Assembly (NCBI GenBank): GCA_947846985.1
Contig: CANTUZ010000005.1
Span: 19,812,389 to 19,876,388, forward strand
Direction of reading: 5' to 3'
Origin: Fratercula arctica
Lineage: Eukaryota; Chordata; Aves; Charadriiformes; Alcidae
Length of the DNA stretch: 64,000 nt
The notes below the pieces were generated by a model that searched no databases, had not been told where the DNA came from, and worked only from the letters and a program-made list of their open reading frames with translations. Positions 13,701 to 27,483 of this stretch are shown in pieces. Position 1 is the first letter of the stretch, and every line of letters starts with the position of its first letter. The translations under genes were made by a program, and so were the position numbers.

Positions 13701-16700
13701 TAATTCCAAATTCTACACATTTTACAAACTTTGACGTACTGAAATAAAAAGTTCTCAGATAAGAATGTTTCAAGTTGATATATTGAGTATGTTGCTTTCA
13801 CAGTGGCTTAAACCTTCTCACATTGTTGCAGCACCAAAAAGGAACATGCCTGGTGCCAGAGTTGGAATTTACCTAACTCAAATAAGGAATCAGAGTTCCC
13901 AAAGAAAGTGAATTAGATTAATATCTGAAACTCAGCTCAAGATCTGGTGGGGGAGCAGAAGAGCATGTTAATCTTAAAATAAATTGGAAATATAAATCAA
14001 ATATTTGAAGTGTTGCAGGACTTTAGATCACCTTGACCTGCTTGTATTGAAAAAGAACTTTATTTGAGGCAAGAACAAACTTAAAAGGAAACTAAGCAGG
14101 GAGGGATGCTAATCATTCACAGTTGCATAGTGAAAATGTAACAATATTTGAAAAGCAGTACAATGGGCTGAATAACTTGCATAAAATGTATTTATTTATT
14201 TACCCATGTTATGGCACTGTTAAATTGCAGAACTGTGCTTCCAGTTGCTAGGAAATATAAAATCTATAAAAGAATTCCAAGTATTCATTAGAGTAGTTTG
14301 CAAAAAAAGTAAATTATGTATTGAGATGCCAAGGAGTGATTTTTGAACTAGCAATGAAAAATATCTCTTTACAAACTGCTTGAAGTTTCACTGAGTTCTA
14401 TTTGCTTTTGAGGTGCTTATGCATGTTTCATATATATTAGTGTTCAAAGACATTGTTTGGTTTTCTTTGATAAATTTTGTACCTTGAATGTTCTATGCTG
14501 TCTTCCAAATTATTACTATTTTTCTTAATTTCTTTAGAAAATAAGTTTTATGACTCATGTTGTCTCTGCTGGTCAGCTTGTCCATGCAGTTGTTCTCTGC
14601 AGTGGCTTTTGGATATATGAACGACTTTAAACCAAAGTTGACAAAGACTGAACTTCTGAAAGACTTGAAAACTTTTCTGAATATAGGTGGTTTAGCAGAG
14701 CTGTAAATTGTAAGTTATGGCTGTGAAGAGAGTAAGCCTCCCTAGCATAAGCTGGTTGCTGGTTGCCAGAGAATCCGTGTAAAGCTCAATTGGGAAAAGT
14801 TTGCAGTGGATTAGGTAGAGGGAAATACAGCTAGAGAGAGGAAATCAGATTTCATGAGTTGTGCTGTGCATGGAATTGCTTGCTGTAACTGTAGACCTTG
14901 ATGTCCTCTGTGAGAAAAGTTGTAGGAAACTTCACTGTTTTCAGTACTTAAGGTCTCCTGCTGTATGCTGTGAACTTGGTTGTGTACTTGGTTGGGCTAG
15001 AGTACGTTACATCTGTGCATTTCACACTGTGATTCGTTGTATGTGGATTGCATGGAATATTGCAACAGCTTTTTGATGGGTAGACTTGGCTGATTGAGTG
15101 CTTTCTGCTTGACCACATGTAAATTTGGGGAAGAAGAACCTTATTTGCTTTACACTGATCTGAGACTCAAAAAGATGATAACAGTGTATTTGCTGACCAT
15201 TTGCACAGCAAGCAATATTCTGCTGGAAACAAGGTATGGATTAATATTATTTAAACTGACAGGAATGACACCTAAATCTGCAAACCAGTCTAAATGGTAA
15301 CTGGTGTCAGTAATCACATTTAAGATGACCTCAGGAACCTTCTGTATTAGCTGCTGTATCAGATACAGACTTCATCTTTCAATAGCTATCACTAACTTGT
15401 TCTGTCTCCTGAGGAAGAGATTCCTTATATGTTACTTCTGTCAGCTCTTCGTGGTACAAAAACTAAGCAGAATTAGTTTATCCACATGAAAGTTTCAATA
15501 GTGAATAAAAATAAAATTTTCTTCAGTATTAGCAATTCCGGTCAAAACAAGCCAAATTATTTTACAAAGCTATTTTTAAATTATAAAGGTTGTTGTTCAT
15601 GTACTATTACTCTCACATTTGGGAACTAGGTCTTCAAAATGGCTTATTTCATAGATGCAGATGTATTTGACAGATACAGATGTAACATTATGTAGATACC
15701 TAATAATCAGCGTATTTCAGAGGAAACATTTTAAGTTTATGCCTGCCTTTTGTTTTTCTCTTGCACTGGTAGTGCTGGCCTTACTTCATTGTTCTCTCAA
15801 CAAGCACTAAGTCTTGCTTTGCTCCTTATAGTCCTTCATCTTTAAAGCCCACAAAAAACTTAAAAAAAATATTTCTGAACAGAGCAAAAGATTTTTTTTC
15901 CAGACTCCTATCATACATTTTTTGCACTGCAGTAACATGTAGGAAACTCACATGTGGACTCAGCATGGTACAAATTAAAAATGCACTGTCTCACCTGTAG
16001 TGATTTTGGTCCTGTATAGATGCTTCCTTATCCCTAAGTAATCTTTCAGATTTTTTTGTGGTTTTTGCCACAAGATCTCTACCTTACATAACTGCAAACT
16101 GTTACTGGATTTTACGTTCCTCAGGGAAAGGATTTGGAAAAAGTAGTTTTTTGTGGAAGCAAAAAAAAACAGGAAAAGGAAAACGGAAAAAGGTATTCTC
16201 ATCACAGTCAAATGCCAGGTAGATGAAGAGGGTTGTCAGTGAATAGTACTTAGCCAGATTACAATAATTTCTATTTATCAAAGATACTGTTCTCAGAGAA
16301 CTAAGGCTATTGATGTAGGTAGTTTTCTGGGAAACGGGTAAAAAGTGGTGATTCTGTTTGTCTCAGGCTACTGTATTCACCCTTCTTTTTTTCTTTTTTT
16401 TTTTTTTCCTTCTTCCTTTCAAAACTGTTTGACAGATGCTAAGGTTAATGAATTTTAATTTTAATTTGGCCTTTTCCATGGGTTGCTGACGGTTCCTTCT
16501 ACACCATGGGGACCTTTCTTTTCCAACTCACTTCATGTTTCAGTAAGAAGTGGAGCATCTGATGGAAACTTCTTCATAAATAAGTGAACTCAACTGGAAC
16601 ACAGCCAAACACTATCAGAACTGGCTTCCTGAATCCCAGTCTTGTGTTTTACCATGGTATGAGAGATTAGATTCATTAACCTCTCATTAGAAACATGTCA

Positions 16701-19700
16701 ATGCTAGAATCCCACATTATGCTAGATTCATCCTATTAGAAATCCCACAAGGCCAGTTAACGTAAAAGAATTAACGTTTCTTATTCCAGAAGTTAACGGT
16801 AGATTCCTCATTTGGCTCTGTTCCATTTAATTGATATGGAAACTTGTTAGGTGCTTTTTTCTTTAGAATTAGCAGAAATTTTATTAATCCAGACAGAACT
16901 GTTTGATAAAAACCTTTTATCATAGAAGAAATACAAGCACTTGCAGTATAAAAATATTTGTTTCAATATTACATTTTCTACATATATATAGAGAGAGTAT
17001 TGCAGGTACAGAATATGGTATATATTTTACTTACAATAACACTTGCAAGAGTTATCTCTGTATCAGTCAAATCTTAACTTAGACAGAACTTGCTATTTAT
17101 AGAAGGATATTAAATCCTATTTGAGTATCTCCAAATGCATCCAGATATTAAAGCACTGTGTTTAATTCCGGGTAGATTTCAGAATATGAGGTGGAATGAA
17201 ACATCTTTTACATTGCCTTTTGACCTAGGGAGCTTTCTCCTCTAATGAGAATAAGCATTGCAAAATAATTTGAGTAAAATGGAATTCATTCTTCATCAGT
17301 CATATTACATAGCTTCTGCTCAAGCTTGATGCGAATGCCAGTTAAAATCCATAGAACAAATAGCAAATGACGTTTCACTAGCAATACATTTTTGTGTGCA
17401 TTCATCTGCTACTGTGAGCAAAAAAAGAAATTTCCATTTTGTGTGGTGGTTATAAGCAGCATGAAATAATGCTTTTGAATCACGTAATGTCATTGCTTGA
17501 AATGGAAAACAGTATTTTCAAAGACATTGTACTTTGATAAGTGTAGCTCTGCATAACAGACACCATTGTTCAGACATTTTGGCTGCTATTTCAAAGTAGG
17601 TAGAAGTTGAACACAGGGTCATTAGTAGGGAAATGAGAAAGAGACTGGTTGAACCATGCTCTGCCCTCCCTGAGACAGAAACGGGAACAGCCACCAGAAA
17701 GAACACAAGATCAAGGGGTTCCTGTATCCTTCTCCTGCCAGACAGAAGGCAGTAACTTAAATGAAAGGAGTGAATGGAGGCAAGTCCATGCTTGGGATGG
17801 CAGGTGAACCCCCTCCTTGTCTACCTCGCCTTCCCAGGTGCTTCTGTACAACAGGTGTGAGGCTCTGTATGTGGAAGATCAGTCAATGGATGATGTGGAT
17901 GAAGAGGATGAAGTAGGGACAACAAAAGGGAATGGTACGAGATTATGTCAGTATTTCATTAATAGAGTTTATGGAGTGCTGTTTATCAAGCATTGGTACA
18001 ATGGATGGCACACTTGGCACTTCTAGCGTATTGCATCATTGTATTTCAATAAGTCTTTTGGCCACTGGTGCCTGGTCTGAGAGGTTGTGTAGGTCTCCTT
18101 TTGGATGTCAGTCTTGTGATTGTGTGTGTCTTAGTCATGTCAGAACAAGACCACTGCAGTCTTCTCTGAGGAAGTTTTATCTTCAGATACTGGAACAATG
18201 TAGCATGTATATTTTGGTGAGATTATTGAGTAGGGTGTATGTTTGGAAGGGCAAGACTGAATCAACCATCTGAATGGAAAACATAAGATTAGTGGATTTA
18301 TGGAAGTGTTTTCCACAGTAATTAAATGTATCAGCATCACCAGAAAAATAGATTTGTAAAATACAAAAGGGTTTCTGTAAGACTAAACTGTGACCTTTTG
18401 CCTGTTGGACTATTTGAAAGAGGTATGTTACAAGTAATAATTTCATTTGTATTTGGGGGTTTTTTTTGTTCTTATTAGAAAGCATCTGATAAATTGCCTC
18501 AAAAGATCAATAAAGAAACATAGTAGTAGAGAAGTTAAACTGTGCTTGTTATGTATAATGGCAGTTACTGAGGTAATAAGAACAAAATGATCAATGTATG
18601 GAATAAGAAGTATGATTTCTTTAAAATACTTTCTCAAAAAAATGCTTGAGCGATTCCAGAATCACATAAAGTAGAGAATAAATGTTTTAAGTGCGTATCT
18701 TTCAGTTACACACTGTTGTCAGTATAATTTTAGGTTTTTGTTATCAATATAAATTAATATTTTATTTTGAAGAGGTGGATATTAGAAGTTTGGGCTATGT
18801 TTAAAGTTAAGATATTAGAGAAGCTTTCTCCAAAGAAAATGCAGGGCAGGAATTCAGTTTGCCTCACAGATTGCATCAAGCAACACAGGGTTGATTTCTG
18901 CAACAGGAAGTTGCACCTGTCTCAACAATGCCAAGTATGAACATACATCTCAGTTGCCTTGGTTGTTGAGACATGTTTGAGTTCTGTTGTGCACAACCTA
19001 TGGAATTCTTTATTCAGTAGTTTGGGGTTTCTTGTGGGTTTTTTTTGGGGGTGGGTTGGTTTTGGTTTGGTATTTTTAAGGGTAACTTTACTATTATTCT
19101 TTACAAAAAGTCAAGAAAGTTTTTTCCAAGAATATTAAACTGAAGAGCAGCTGTTCAGTAGACTAGCTATAAAGGAACAGCTCTGTTCTGTCTGCTGGTG
19201 GTTCTTAGTTGCATCTATGCTTTTCAGTGTGTAGAAATCCTGACCTGCATGGTTTGAAAGTCACCTGTAAGATGTGCCTCTGTATATGCCATAAGATTTG
19301 TGAGGCATTTTAATTAAAAAGACTTTGGCTTTCTCTGGTGCTAAATACCAGAGGTAATGTAGTATATAGCTTAAAACTAATGACATATAAAAATCATACT
19401 TGTCTACACTATAATAATACTGGTCTACTTTCATGTACAAATAGAAAATTTGGTTCATTTTGTAACTTCCTAGGAAACATAGTTTATCAGGAGCTTCCAT
19501 AGGACCTGAAAAGCAAAGCTGCTTTCCACTTGCACAGAGTATCCTGTGGCATTATGTAGGCAGTGTTTTTTTCCCAGGGTTGACATGATTGTATGTATTA
19601 TTCTGAATGTGTTCATTTGCAGAAATGTGCTGCCATTTCAGAGTGATATTTTGTAAAGCTCCTTGAGAGTTGATGTTGAATGACGTTATCACTAATATGG

Positions 19701-22700
19701 TTTTAAGGACCATAAGTCTCAAAAGTCTTTAACTGTAAACACCTGCTGGTGCTCTACTTTTGTATTTTTGGGACTGAAGAGGTACTCTGGAAGCTCTCTG
19801 TTGGGTTTTAGAGGTTTAGGTTTTTTTTCCTTTTTCATACGAAACAAACCAATGTACCACTGATTAATACATAAATTGTTTCTTAAATTCCAATGAGTAT
19901 TCTCTCAAGTCTACTAGTGATACACTTAAAAAGATGCAGTACATGTCTGGATTCCTTAATGCATTCTGTAATAAATAAATAAATAATAAGAAAAAATTGC
20001 CAGTTTTCTACTTCATCATCTTCAGGGGGTAAGATCTCCATCACACACAGTATATTTTGCTAAGAGGCCAGTTGAAAATGAAAGGAGGTTGTTCCTGACC
20101 TCTCTACTCGGTCACAGTGCAGCTTTAATTTTATATCCTTTCACGTCCGGATAGCTTGAACTCCTGTATATAGCACTGATGGCAAAACATGCTGATTAAA
20201 TTTCCCATGACCTTCTTTCTCCTTCTAGCACCTCATTCTTTTACTGGCACCTAGTTGCAGCTAGGAAGGTTCCTAGATCACCGATGACAGTGAAACAATG
20301 AGCAGTGTAATTTGGTGAAAGTATAGGTTGCTGATCATACTTTGTATCTGCTGTTATGAATTTCCATGAGAGCTGTGTCTGCTTTACCTACATGTGAGTG
20401 GGCATACCTTTTTAGAAATATCTGGAAATATCTTTTTAGTTTAAACAATTGTCAGATGAATGTTTTCTTTACATATATACTCTCATAAGTATTAGGCAAG
20501 CCTAGAACATATTGATGTTAACAGGCATGACATTTAAGTTAGTTGCACAAAACATTTTAAGTCACTTTGTGACTAATCCATGCTAGTGAATCCATATGTG
20601 ATACTGAACATTGGAAACTCTTAATGCTAGAGATAAGAGGTTTCCTAAGGGAAACTTCAGGATACTTGACATTTTACCTGTAATAACAGTAAACGTTTTC
20701 TTAAAGATGTCTTTGTTGGGACTTGGGTGTTAGCTCCTTTCCTGTTTCCATTTCTGGTCTTACTGAGTGATTCTACTAAATTTAATCTTGCTTCCTTTAC
20801 CTGCAGGAGAACTTGCTTTTAAAGTGAGTGCTGGGTAATCTACTGGTGTACAAACTGTGATTGCTTAGCAGGCCCCTGCAATGTCTTTTGCCTAGCTGAA
20901 AGCTGAAAACTACTTCCTAGTTGTTTACTGTCCTTTAGATCTTTGTTTTCCAACTTTGGCAAAGTAAGTCTTGCAACTTCATAGCTTTAAGACATCCAGT
21001 ATTTCCATTGGTGATGTTTAATGGGTGATTGATTCATAACCTGGCAGTTGTTGCTAATCCAATGATTCTGTATAGTTTCTGAACAGCTCCTTTACTAAGC
21101 CAAATATATATATGCATACAGTAACTAGCTCAGTAACCAGGTCGCATGCAGTGTTTATAAATGGACGCAGATCAGCTTCTGTCCTTTACAGCCACTAACT
21201 AGCAAATATATTGTTGTGTATTTTTAGAGCTAAGGGAAGTCTAGCCTTCCAGTGGCTACCTACAATCTCGTTTTCAATTACTTTTACATTCAGTACTCAT
21301 TCTTCATAATAGAAGCTTATGTAAGATTTCTATTTTTATCTCATTCTAACTGGCATATGAATAACTTTTAATACTCTCTAATAGCAGTGAAATTGCAAAG
21401 ACACACTTCGGGGCATTTTCTTACTGAGATTTGCTAATGTCTGCAATTCATAAAGACCTCAGTGGTCAAACTGACTGTTCCCCTCCTGTCATTCTGCCTT
21501 GTGTGGTGAATTGACTTTCAGAAGCTTGTTGCTAATTACACTGCATAATAAGTATACTTTCTTTAACACTGGCTATTAGCAGAGAGCATACTTGGCATTT
21601 TATGTATTCTTTCAAGATGATGCAATTTTGTAAGTTGTATCCAGAGAAAGGTGGGTCAGCATTTCTTAAATGATGTTAGGCAGATGGTCCTTGAGTGGTG
21701 CCAAAGAGCCCGTACTACATGGAAAAACATAATCCTTGTCAGGGACCAATAGAAGCACAACTGTCTCACATCAAGAGGTATTTCAAGAGCCAAGAGATAT
21801 TATTAAGGCATAATATTTTGACTTCAGTAAAACAAGAAATAGTTTGCCTTCAGGTGACAAGTGGTTTACAGAAGACAGCAAGTTCTTGTATTTGAATCAC
21901 CATCTTAATAACATTGGCCACAGAATTTTATGTAAACTTTGTATGTGTTAGGACATTTTGACTTTCATTGTTCAAGCGTCTGAGATGCTTGTTAGGTATT
22001 CAAAGTGTTTTACATAGTCACACAGTGTTTTTTGTAAGTCAATCTTTGTAACTTAATGTGTTCACTAAAGGAGTCAGGAGACAATTATCCATTGCTTTAT
22101 GATCTAAGGGTGATGCTTACCACCTAGAAAGAATTCATGTGTACTACATCTCTGTAGTTGCTGTGGTCTATTAGTATTCTCAGTACCCTCGTAGCTGCCT
22201 TGGCAATGACTGCACAATGCACTGATGTTTGACTACTCTTCACCAGCATCTCCATCTCTTCTGCTCCTGGGTGTTTTCTTTTTAAATTCCAGGCTTTAAT
22301 GCAATGAAAGGTACATATACAATGAAAGGTGTAGCAGTCATCTTGAGGCTGAGGGCAGGTGGCAGAACATGTATGCCTAGGATTTAAAACAGATTCTTAA
22401 GCAGCCTTCCTCTCTGAGGAAATATAAGCTGGGTACAGGGATGCTGGATGGTGGAATGATATGTATGCTGTTAACCATGCATGAGTGTGCTCTACTGATG
22501 ATGCTGAACCATAATGTTGAAGAGCTGAGAGAATGGACAGAGGTATACACCATCTTTTACAGCCATTCTTAAAAGTGGACTGATCTACACTTAATTGGAC
22601 TGTTTCAGTGTTCAGTTGCAGTATTAGTGGAGTGGAGTGCATGCGGCTTCCTTCCTTTTTTTAATACTTCTATTGGAGTGCTGTGATGTTGCTGTATTTC

Positions 22701-23584
22701 GGCAATCTGCAGAGCTTTTTGTAATCTCAGGTCAAGTTAGTGTTCCAGTGTCTGTAGTTCTGTGAGCTATTGAAAAAACAGACACAGTCCCTCTTACTAA
22801 GCAGAAGACTGTGGTTAAATTCTTTATGATGTTTCTTTAACAAATTTGACTTTTTCTATCATACAGGTTTCCTGTACAACATCTCTCTAGTCCATCTTCC
22901 TTTATACCAAATACTGTCATAACCAGTGAGTCTCAACAAGCAAAGAATATGGAAGAGGAGTATAAGAAATACAGCTCATGGAAGGAGTGTTTCATGAGTG
23001 ACAATCCACTCTTACACTATTAACCCAAGCTGGCTATCATGAACCCTCAGTGATTTACCTTTTTTTTTTTTTTTAAATAGATGTTCCTTAATTGCTTTAT
23101 GTATTGTATTACCTTGTAATGAAGTGTTTTTGCAGCCCACACTGCTGGTGGCAAAGTTTAGTTGTTTTCTCTTAATGGAAAATTGCTTCATAAAATGACG
23201 GATTTTCTTGCCAAAAGATATTCTTGGATTGTTTGTTTATATATGTATGAGATGAGAACTTTGTGTATATTCTGTACCTGAAATATTGCATATTGTCAGT
23301 GCAAAGACAGAATTTGTGAAAGAGGTAAGTGAATGTTCTTACAGCAAATGTCTGTTTCAGGTGTGACTGAGACATTTCAGGTGCTGAATATATTTTTATG
23401 ATAATATGTGTCATTTTGCCAGGTAGTGCAGTAGGGTTTTTGTTCAACTGTTCAATGGTATTTCAGTGGGCTTATTTTAGAATTCATGTGCATGCCCCCG
23501 TTTTTGCGTCTCTTAAAAATTTTAATGAAATGACCCATCTTGTACCAATAATGAAATAGATACAATATATATATACACACAATA
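10715..23584. other. Non-coding stretch, probable intron
   Basis: No exon, RNA gene or clear mobile element was recognised in these 12.9 kb. It holds a C9 run at 13321-13329, a T-rich pyrimidine tract at 16383-16420, a G/T-skewed run at about 19021-19075 and a short TAAA repeat near 19970-19990. Consecutive open frames at 14861-15489 (plus) are not similar to anything I know and carry no splice or family signal. The right edge is a short AT/CA dinucleotide run (about 23563-23581) abutting the next CR1 fragment. Confidence 0.55.
16383..16420 (+). repeat. T-rich polypyrimidine tract
   Basis: An uninterrupted run of T and C including about 15 consecutive T, ending CCTTCTTCCTTTC. It is a simple low-complexity tract. 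No downstream exon could be recognised, so it is not called as a splice acceptor. Confidence 0.85.
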
Positions 23585-24058
23585 TGGACTCGCTCCAAAA
23601 GGTCCATGTCCTTCCTATGTTGGGGGCCCCAGGGCTGGACGCAGTACTCCAGGTGGGGTCTCACCAGAGAGGGCAGAATCACCTCCCTCGACCTGCTGGC
23701 CACAGTCTGCATTCAGGATTCGGTTGGCTTTCTGGACTGTCAGCACAGATTGCCAGCTCATGTTGAGCTTCTCATCAACAAACACCCCCAAGTCCTCCTC
23801 AGGGCTACTTCCAACTCGTTCACTGCCCAGCCTTTATTTGTGCTTGGGATTGCCGTGACTCAGATGCAGGACCTTGCACTTGGCCTTGTCGAACTTCATG
23901 AAGTTCGCACAGGTCCCTCTAGATGTCATCCCTCCAGAGCGTCAACTGCTCCACACAGTTTGGTGTCATTGGCAAACTTGCTGAGGGCGCACTCAGTCCC
24001 TCTGTCCGTGTCGCCGACAAAGATGTTAAACAGCACTGGTCCTAATACCGACCCCTGA
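23585..24058 (-). mobile_element. CR1 LINE fragment from ORF2 (reverse transcriptase region), missing the 3' end
   Basis: The plus strand is the reverse complement of CR1 ORF2. On the minus strand the recognisable blocks are, in order: [17 protein letters not shown], then the active-site block [16 protein letters not shown], then the C-terminal part containing RPALGPPT. The element is cut at both ends. Its lower-coordinate edge lies in the 'TGGACTCGCTCCAA' region, so the last several hundred bases and the ATTCTATG tail are absent. Small internal losses relative to the usual consensus (for example around 23905-23915) and in-frame stops show that it is inactive. The usual Asp-Asp pair of the active site reads Asn-Asp. 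A short AT/CA dinucleotide run sits exactly at the broken 3' edge. Confidence 0.93.
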
Positions 24059-25387
24059 GAAGGTATTTGGAAGACAAATCCTATGGAACAATGCATAAAG
24101 GGGTGAACTTGAACACTTTCTTAACTGGAACAGGCAACTCTGCAGTGTCTTTGAGTAGAAAATAAGAGAAAGATTCTAATTTTATGGGTTTTGATGTCTG
24201 CTTTTTCAAGAAGCTTAAGGGGCTACAGTACTGTCACACTGAGTGTGTGCATGTATTTATATATATTCTGTCAACATATTTTCTGTGCTTATATTAGTAA
24301 TATGTTTTGCTTGCCCTGACTTTAAGGACTTCACTGATTAGCAGTTTAATGAATTCAGAGAGGAACTGGACTCTGCTCATTCTCTTATTGACTTGTGTAG
24401 CCTTTGGCAAATTGCCTAATACTTGCATTTCTGGTATTTGAAAAATGTTGGTACATATTCTTGTATAATGCTTCTGAGGGAAGCTAGCTTTAGAGAGAAA
24501 AATTGCTGGACAAATTCATGTTTATTTCTCTATATTAAACTCATCAGTCTAGATTTTGTTCCATATTTAATTCCTCAGGCAGATGCTCAATTCAATAATA
24601 TCTTCTTTCTGGTACAAAATGATTTTCAGGAGACTGATTGTGGTATTGAAAGTAGAGAGGAGGCAGAAGACATGGAATTGCATATTTTTTTCACATATTC
24701 ATACTTGGACCTCCAGTAGAGCAGAACTTAGTTCTAAATACAGTGGTACTTCTGTTTTATAGCAGAATGTCCAGACAGGCATTGTGGCAATGGAAGGAAA
24801 AGGTGAGGGGGTTATGCCTCCAGAAATACACTGGGCAATGTATTGGCTTGAAAGTTAGAGAATACCATTTTTCAAGGAGGATTTGAAGCCAAATATTAGA
24901 GTAATGGCCTTTGATTTTTTTTAATTGAAATAAAATTCGTGACTAATCGTGGAAAGCAACTGACATCTTTGCTGGAAAAGATCACAGTTATTTTATGTAC
25001 GTAGGACAAACCATGGATGAAATATCTCTGAAACACTCAGTTTTCTATGCTTTCTGAACAGTAAATACCTGCATAAAGGCATGCTGGGTTTTTACATCAT
25101 AGAAGTTCGTGGGTCTGTAGTAGCAATAATGCAAGTAATTCAGTATTTTCACCATGGTGTTTTGAATTTAGTTTCAGTAGAGGTATACAGAACAGTAAAA
25201 AATAGTCTTACTTGAGAATATTTTCCTTGGCTATTTCATGAAAAAATTACCAATCCAAAAATATATAACATACATAAACTACAATGAGAACTTACATGGA
25301 AGATCAGAGAAGTTCCCAGTGCAACACCATGCCAGTTGATATTTTAGTGTTATGGACTACTGATGGATGCATATGCACTAGAGAGAG

Positions 25388-25413
25388 ATATATATATATA
25401 TATATATATATAT
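25388..25413 (+). repeat. (AT)n microsatellite, 26 bp
   Basis: Thirteen uninterrupted AT units, preceded by a short GA run (25379-25387). It is likely polymorphic in length. Similar but shorter AT runs occur at about 23563-23573 and 54880-54892. Confidence 0.95.
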
Positions 25414-25710
25414 GTGCATAAAATCTATTAAATTTAACATTTCTTTGAGAGCCTTCCTTTTCAAATTTCCTGATGCTTGTGTGTTTAAAATCTATTTGAA
25501 ATCTCATGTCTATTGAAAAATTATGACATAAGTTAAATTTCCTTTTTTCAAATAATGTAATACAAATTTTTTTGGTGTGTGTGACCTTGTAAAAATAAAA
25601 CTGCAAAATTCTGTGCAATATATGATGAAAGGAGTGGACAGGTTTGAGACCTTAATGAGAATTATCAAAATGAAAGTATCATGTATAGAAAGTTATTTAT
25701 AATCAAATAA

Positions 25711-25749
25711 GATTACACTTACGTAGATTACACTTACATAGATTACACT
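25711..25749 (+). repeat. 15-bp tandem repeat, 2.6 copies
   Basis: The unit GATTACACTTACGTA (25711-25725) is followed by GATTACACTTACATA (25726-25740) and a partial GATTACACT (25741-25749). One base differs between the two full copies (G to A). It is a small local duplication with no visible function. Confidence 0.95.
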
Positions 25750-26999
25750 GTTGAATAATGATTTAAATGGTTATAGAGAGAATAATGTCCTACAAATTTG
25801 AGTCTGTAATACAAAGTGTGGGACGACACTGCTTTTCTACAGCTTCCACACGTGTGTTATCAGCAGCTGTCTGCAGACTTGCCAGGCTCTGCATTCTTAT
25901 GAGTGCCTATAAAGGCAGGCTTTGATGCAAATACAGAAGGCATGATGCAGTTCAGGATTCAGATTTGGACATTTGTATGTGTACGTGTAAGTGCCTGTAT
26001 GTGATTTATGTGCCTAAAATACCATTTTAGTAAGTGAAGCCTAGAGGTACGCGGCTACTGGAGAACTACTAGATAGTCCTCTGTCAGAGAGGCAGCCTCC
26101 TGCTGCGTGCCTTCTCCAGCAAGCTGTCATAGGGCAGCCGTGGTGCCAGCATGCAAGCATATGTGGCTCTCTGTCTCTTTAATGCCGCCTTGTGCTCATG
26201 AACCAAATTCCTTCACAATGTGCTATGATCACTTACTGTATGTTAGCAAAAATTAATAAACCAGTAATTACTAAAACTAGTGAAGCAAAGCAATAATGCT
26301 CAATGAAACATTTATTTAAACAGTGAGAAGATCAAATAGTAGGAGACACAATCAGGCACATACCTCACTCCCACATGATTCATTACAGTGACATGCTGCG
26401 TATAGCCCACCCTATGGTTACATGACAGAATTTGTCCTCCCGTGCACCTTCCATGACAGCTGACTGCAGGAGGTCACCCATCTTGGTTGAGATAGCTGAT
26501 GAGGATAGGGTCATGTTGACCACTCAGGGGACAGTATGTATAAAATTACTTCAGTGTAGGTCCAGCAACAAGGGTGAGACTCCAGTGCTTCTTCCCTTGG
26601 GGTTTTGATACTGTATCCCTTGAGGTTGTGTGTCTACAGGTAAGTTGTGCCTACTGGTGGCTGTTCCTCCAGTTCTTTTTGGAAGGATCTTGGCCAAAGT
26701 AATACAGAAGTTTTACCTAGATTAAGCAATTCATCTGTCCGTATTTCATTCAAGTTTTTGTTACTGCACATTTTCATGCCCTTTGATAAGAGGGTATTTT
26801 TGATCTGTCTGTTTACCAAACCTAAAACTGTACATGGCAGATACAGACAGGAGGGGTCACGTCAACTAACAGCAGAATAACTTGTCCAATTTCTCTCAAT
26901 CAACTGTTTCCATCAAAACCAGCAACCATTTCAAAGAAAAGATTACGTTCTCTCTGTTTTTCTTTTTTTTTGATCTTAGTATACAAATCTCATTGCATT

Positions 27000-27300
27000 C
27001 AGGTAATTAAAATGCCGTAACAGTTTTCACATTTCGTTGCCTAATTAACAGCAATAAAGGCCACACTAAATCAGGACGAATCTGTAATCTCAGCACTAAT
27101 CACACAAGTGTGAGTGTCAGCATCATAACGAGATGCACAAATCTGGAGGTAATGAGGCTGTGGCTGTTTGGGAAATTAGAGTGAGTGCTGGCACAAATTG
27201 TACAGCAAGGTTTATTCCCATTTTATTAATTATATGCTTGCACAGGGAATTGTAACTAACTCAAATTACTTTAATTTGTGAAATTCATGCTCCAGCTATG
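27000..27300. promoter_or_regulatory. Candidate conserved enhancer block, homeodomain-site rich
   Basis: About 300 bp contain several TAATTA/ATTAATTA cores: GGTAATTAAAAT near 27003, CCTAATTAACAG near 27041, TTATTAATTATATG near 27222 and ACTTTAATTTGTG near 27270. A GCAATAAAGG motif of the HOX/CDX type lies near 27051. The clustering is seen directly. That it marks an enhancer is inference, since AT-rich DNA yields such cores by chance. Confidence 0.2.
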
Positions 27301-27483
27301 AACTTGACATCTGAGAATGAGGTTGGGTTTCCCATCGCTCCCTCAGTGCAAAAACAACGACAAAAAACCCTAGTGCCCTGAAACATTTGTTTGTATGTGA
27401 AGACTTTGATATTCTAGCATGCAAGGGTATTGCAAAGCTGATGGCAGCACTGTTGCACAATCATCGTTTAATGGTGATGGTAG

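Noticed and set aside
14861..15489. Three consecutive plus-strand open frames
   Set aside because: Separate small frames broken by stops, rich in residues from T-rich codons, with no similarity to known proteins.
23606..24058. A 150-codon plus-strand open frame, the longest in the window
   Set aside because: It is the antisense shadow of the CR1 ORF2 fragment on the minus strand.
26040..26640. Mixed-composition stretch considered as a possible solo LTR
   Set aside because: No matching terminal inverted ends, target-site duplication or second copy could be seen. A TATAAAA-like string alone is not enough.
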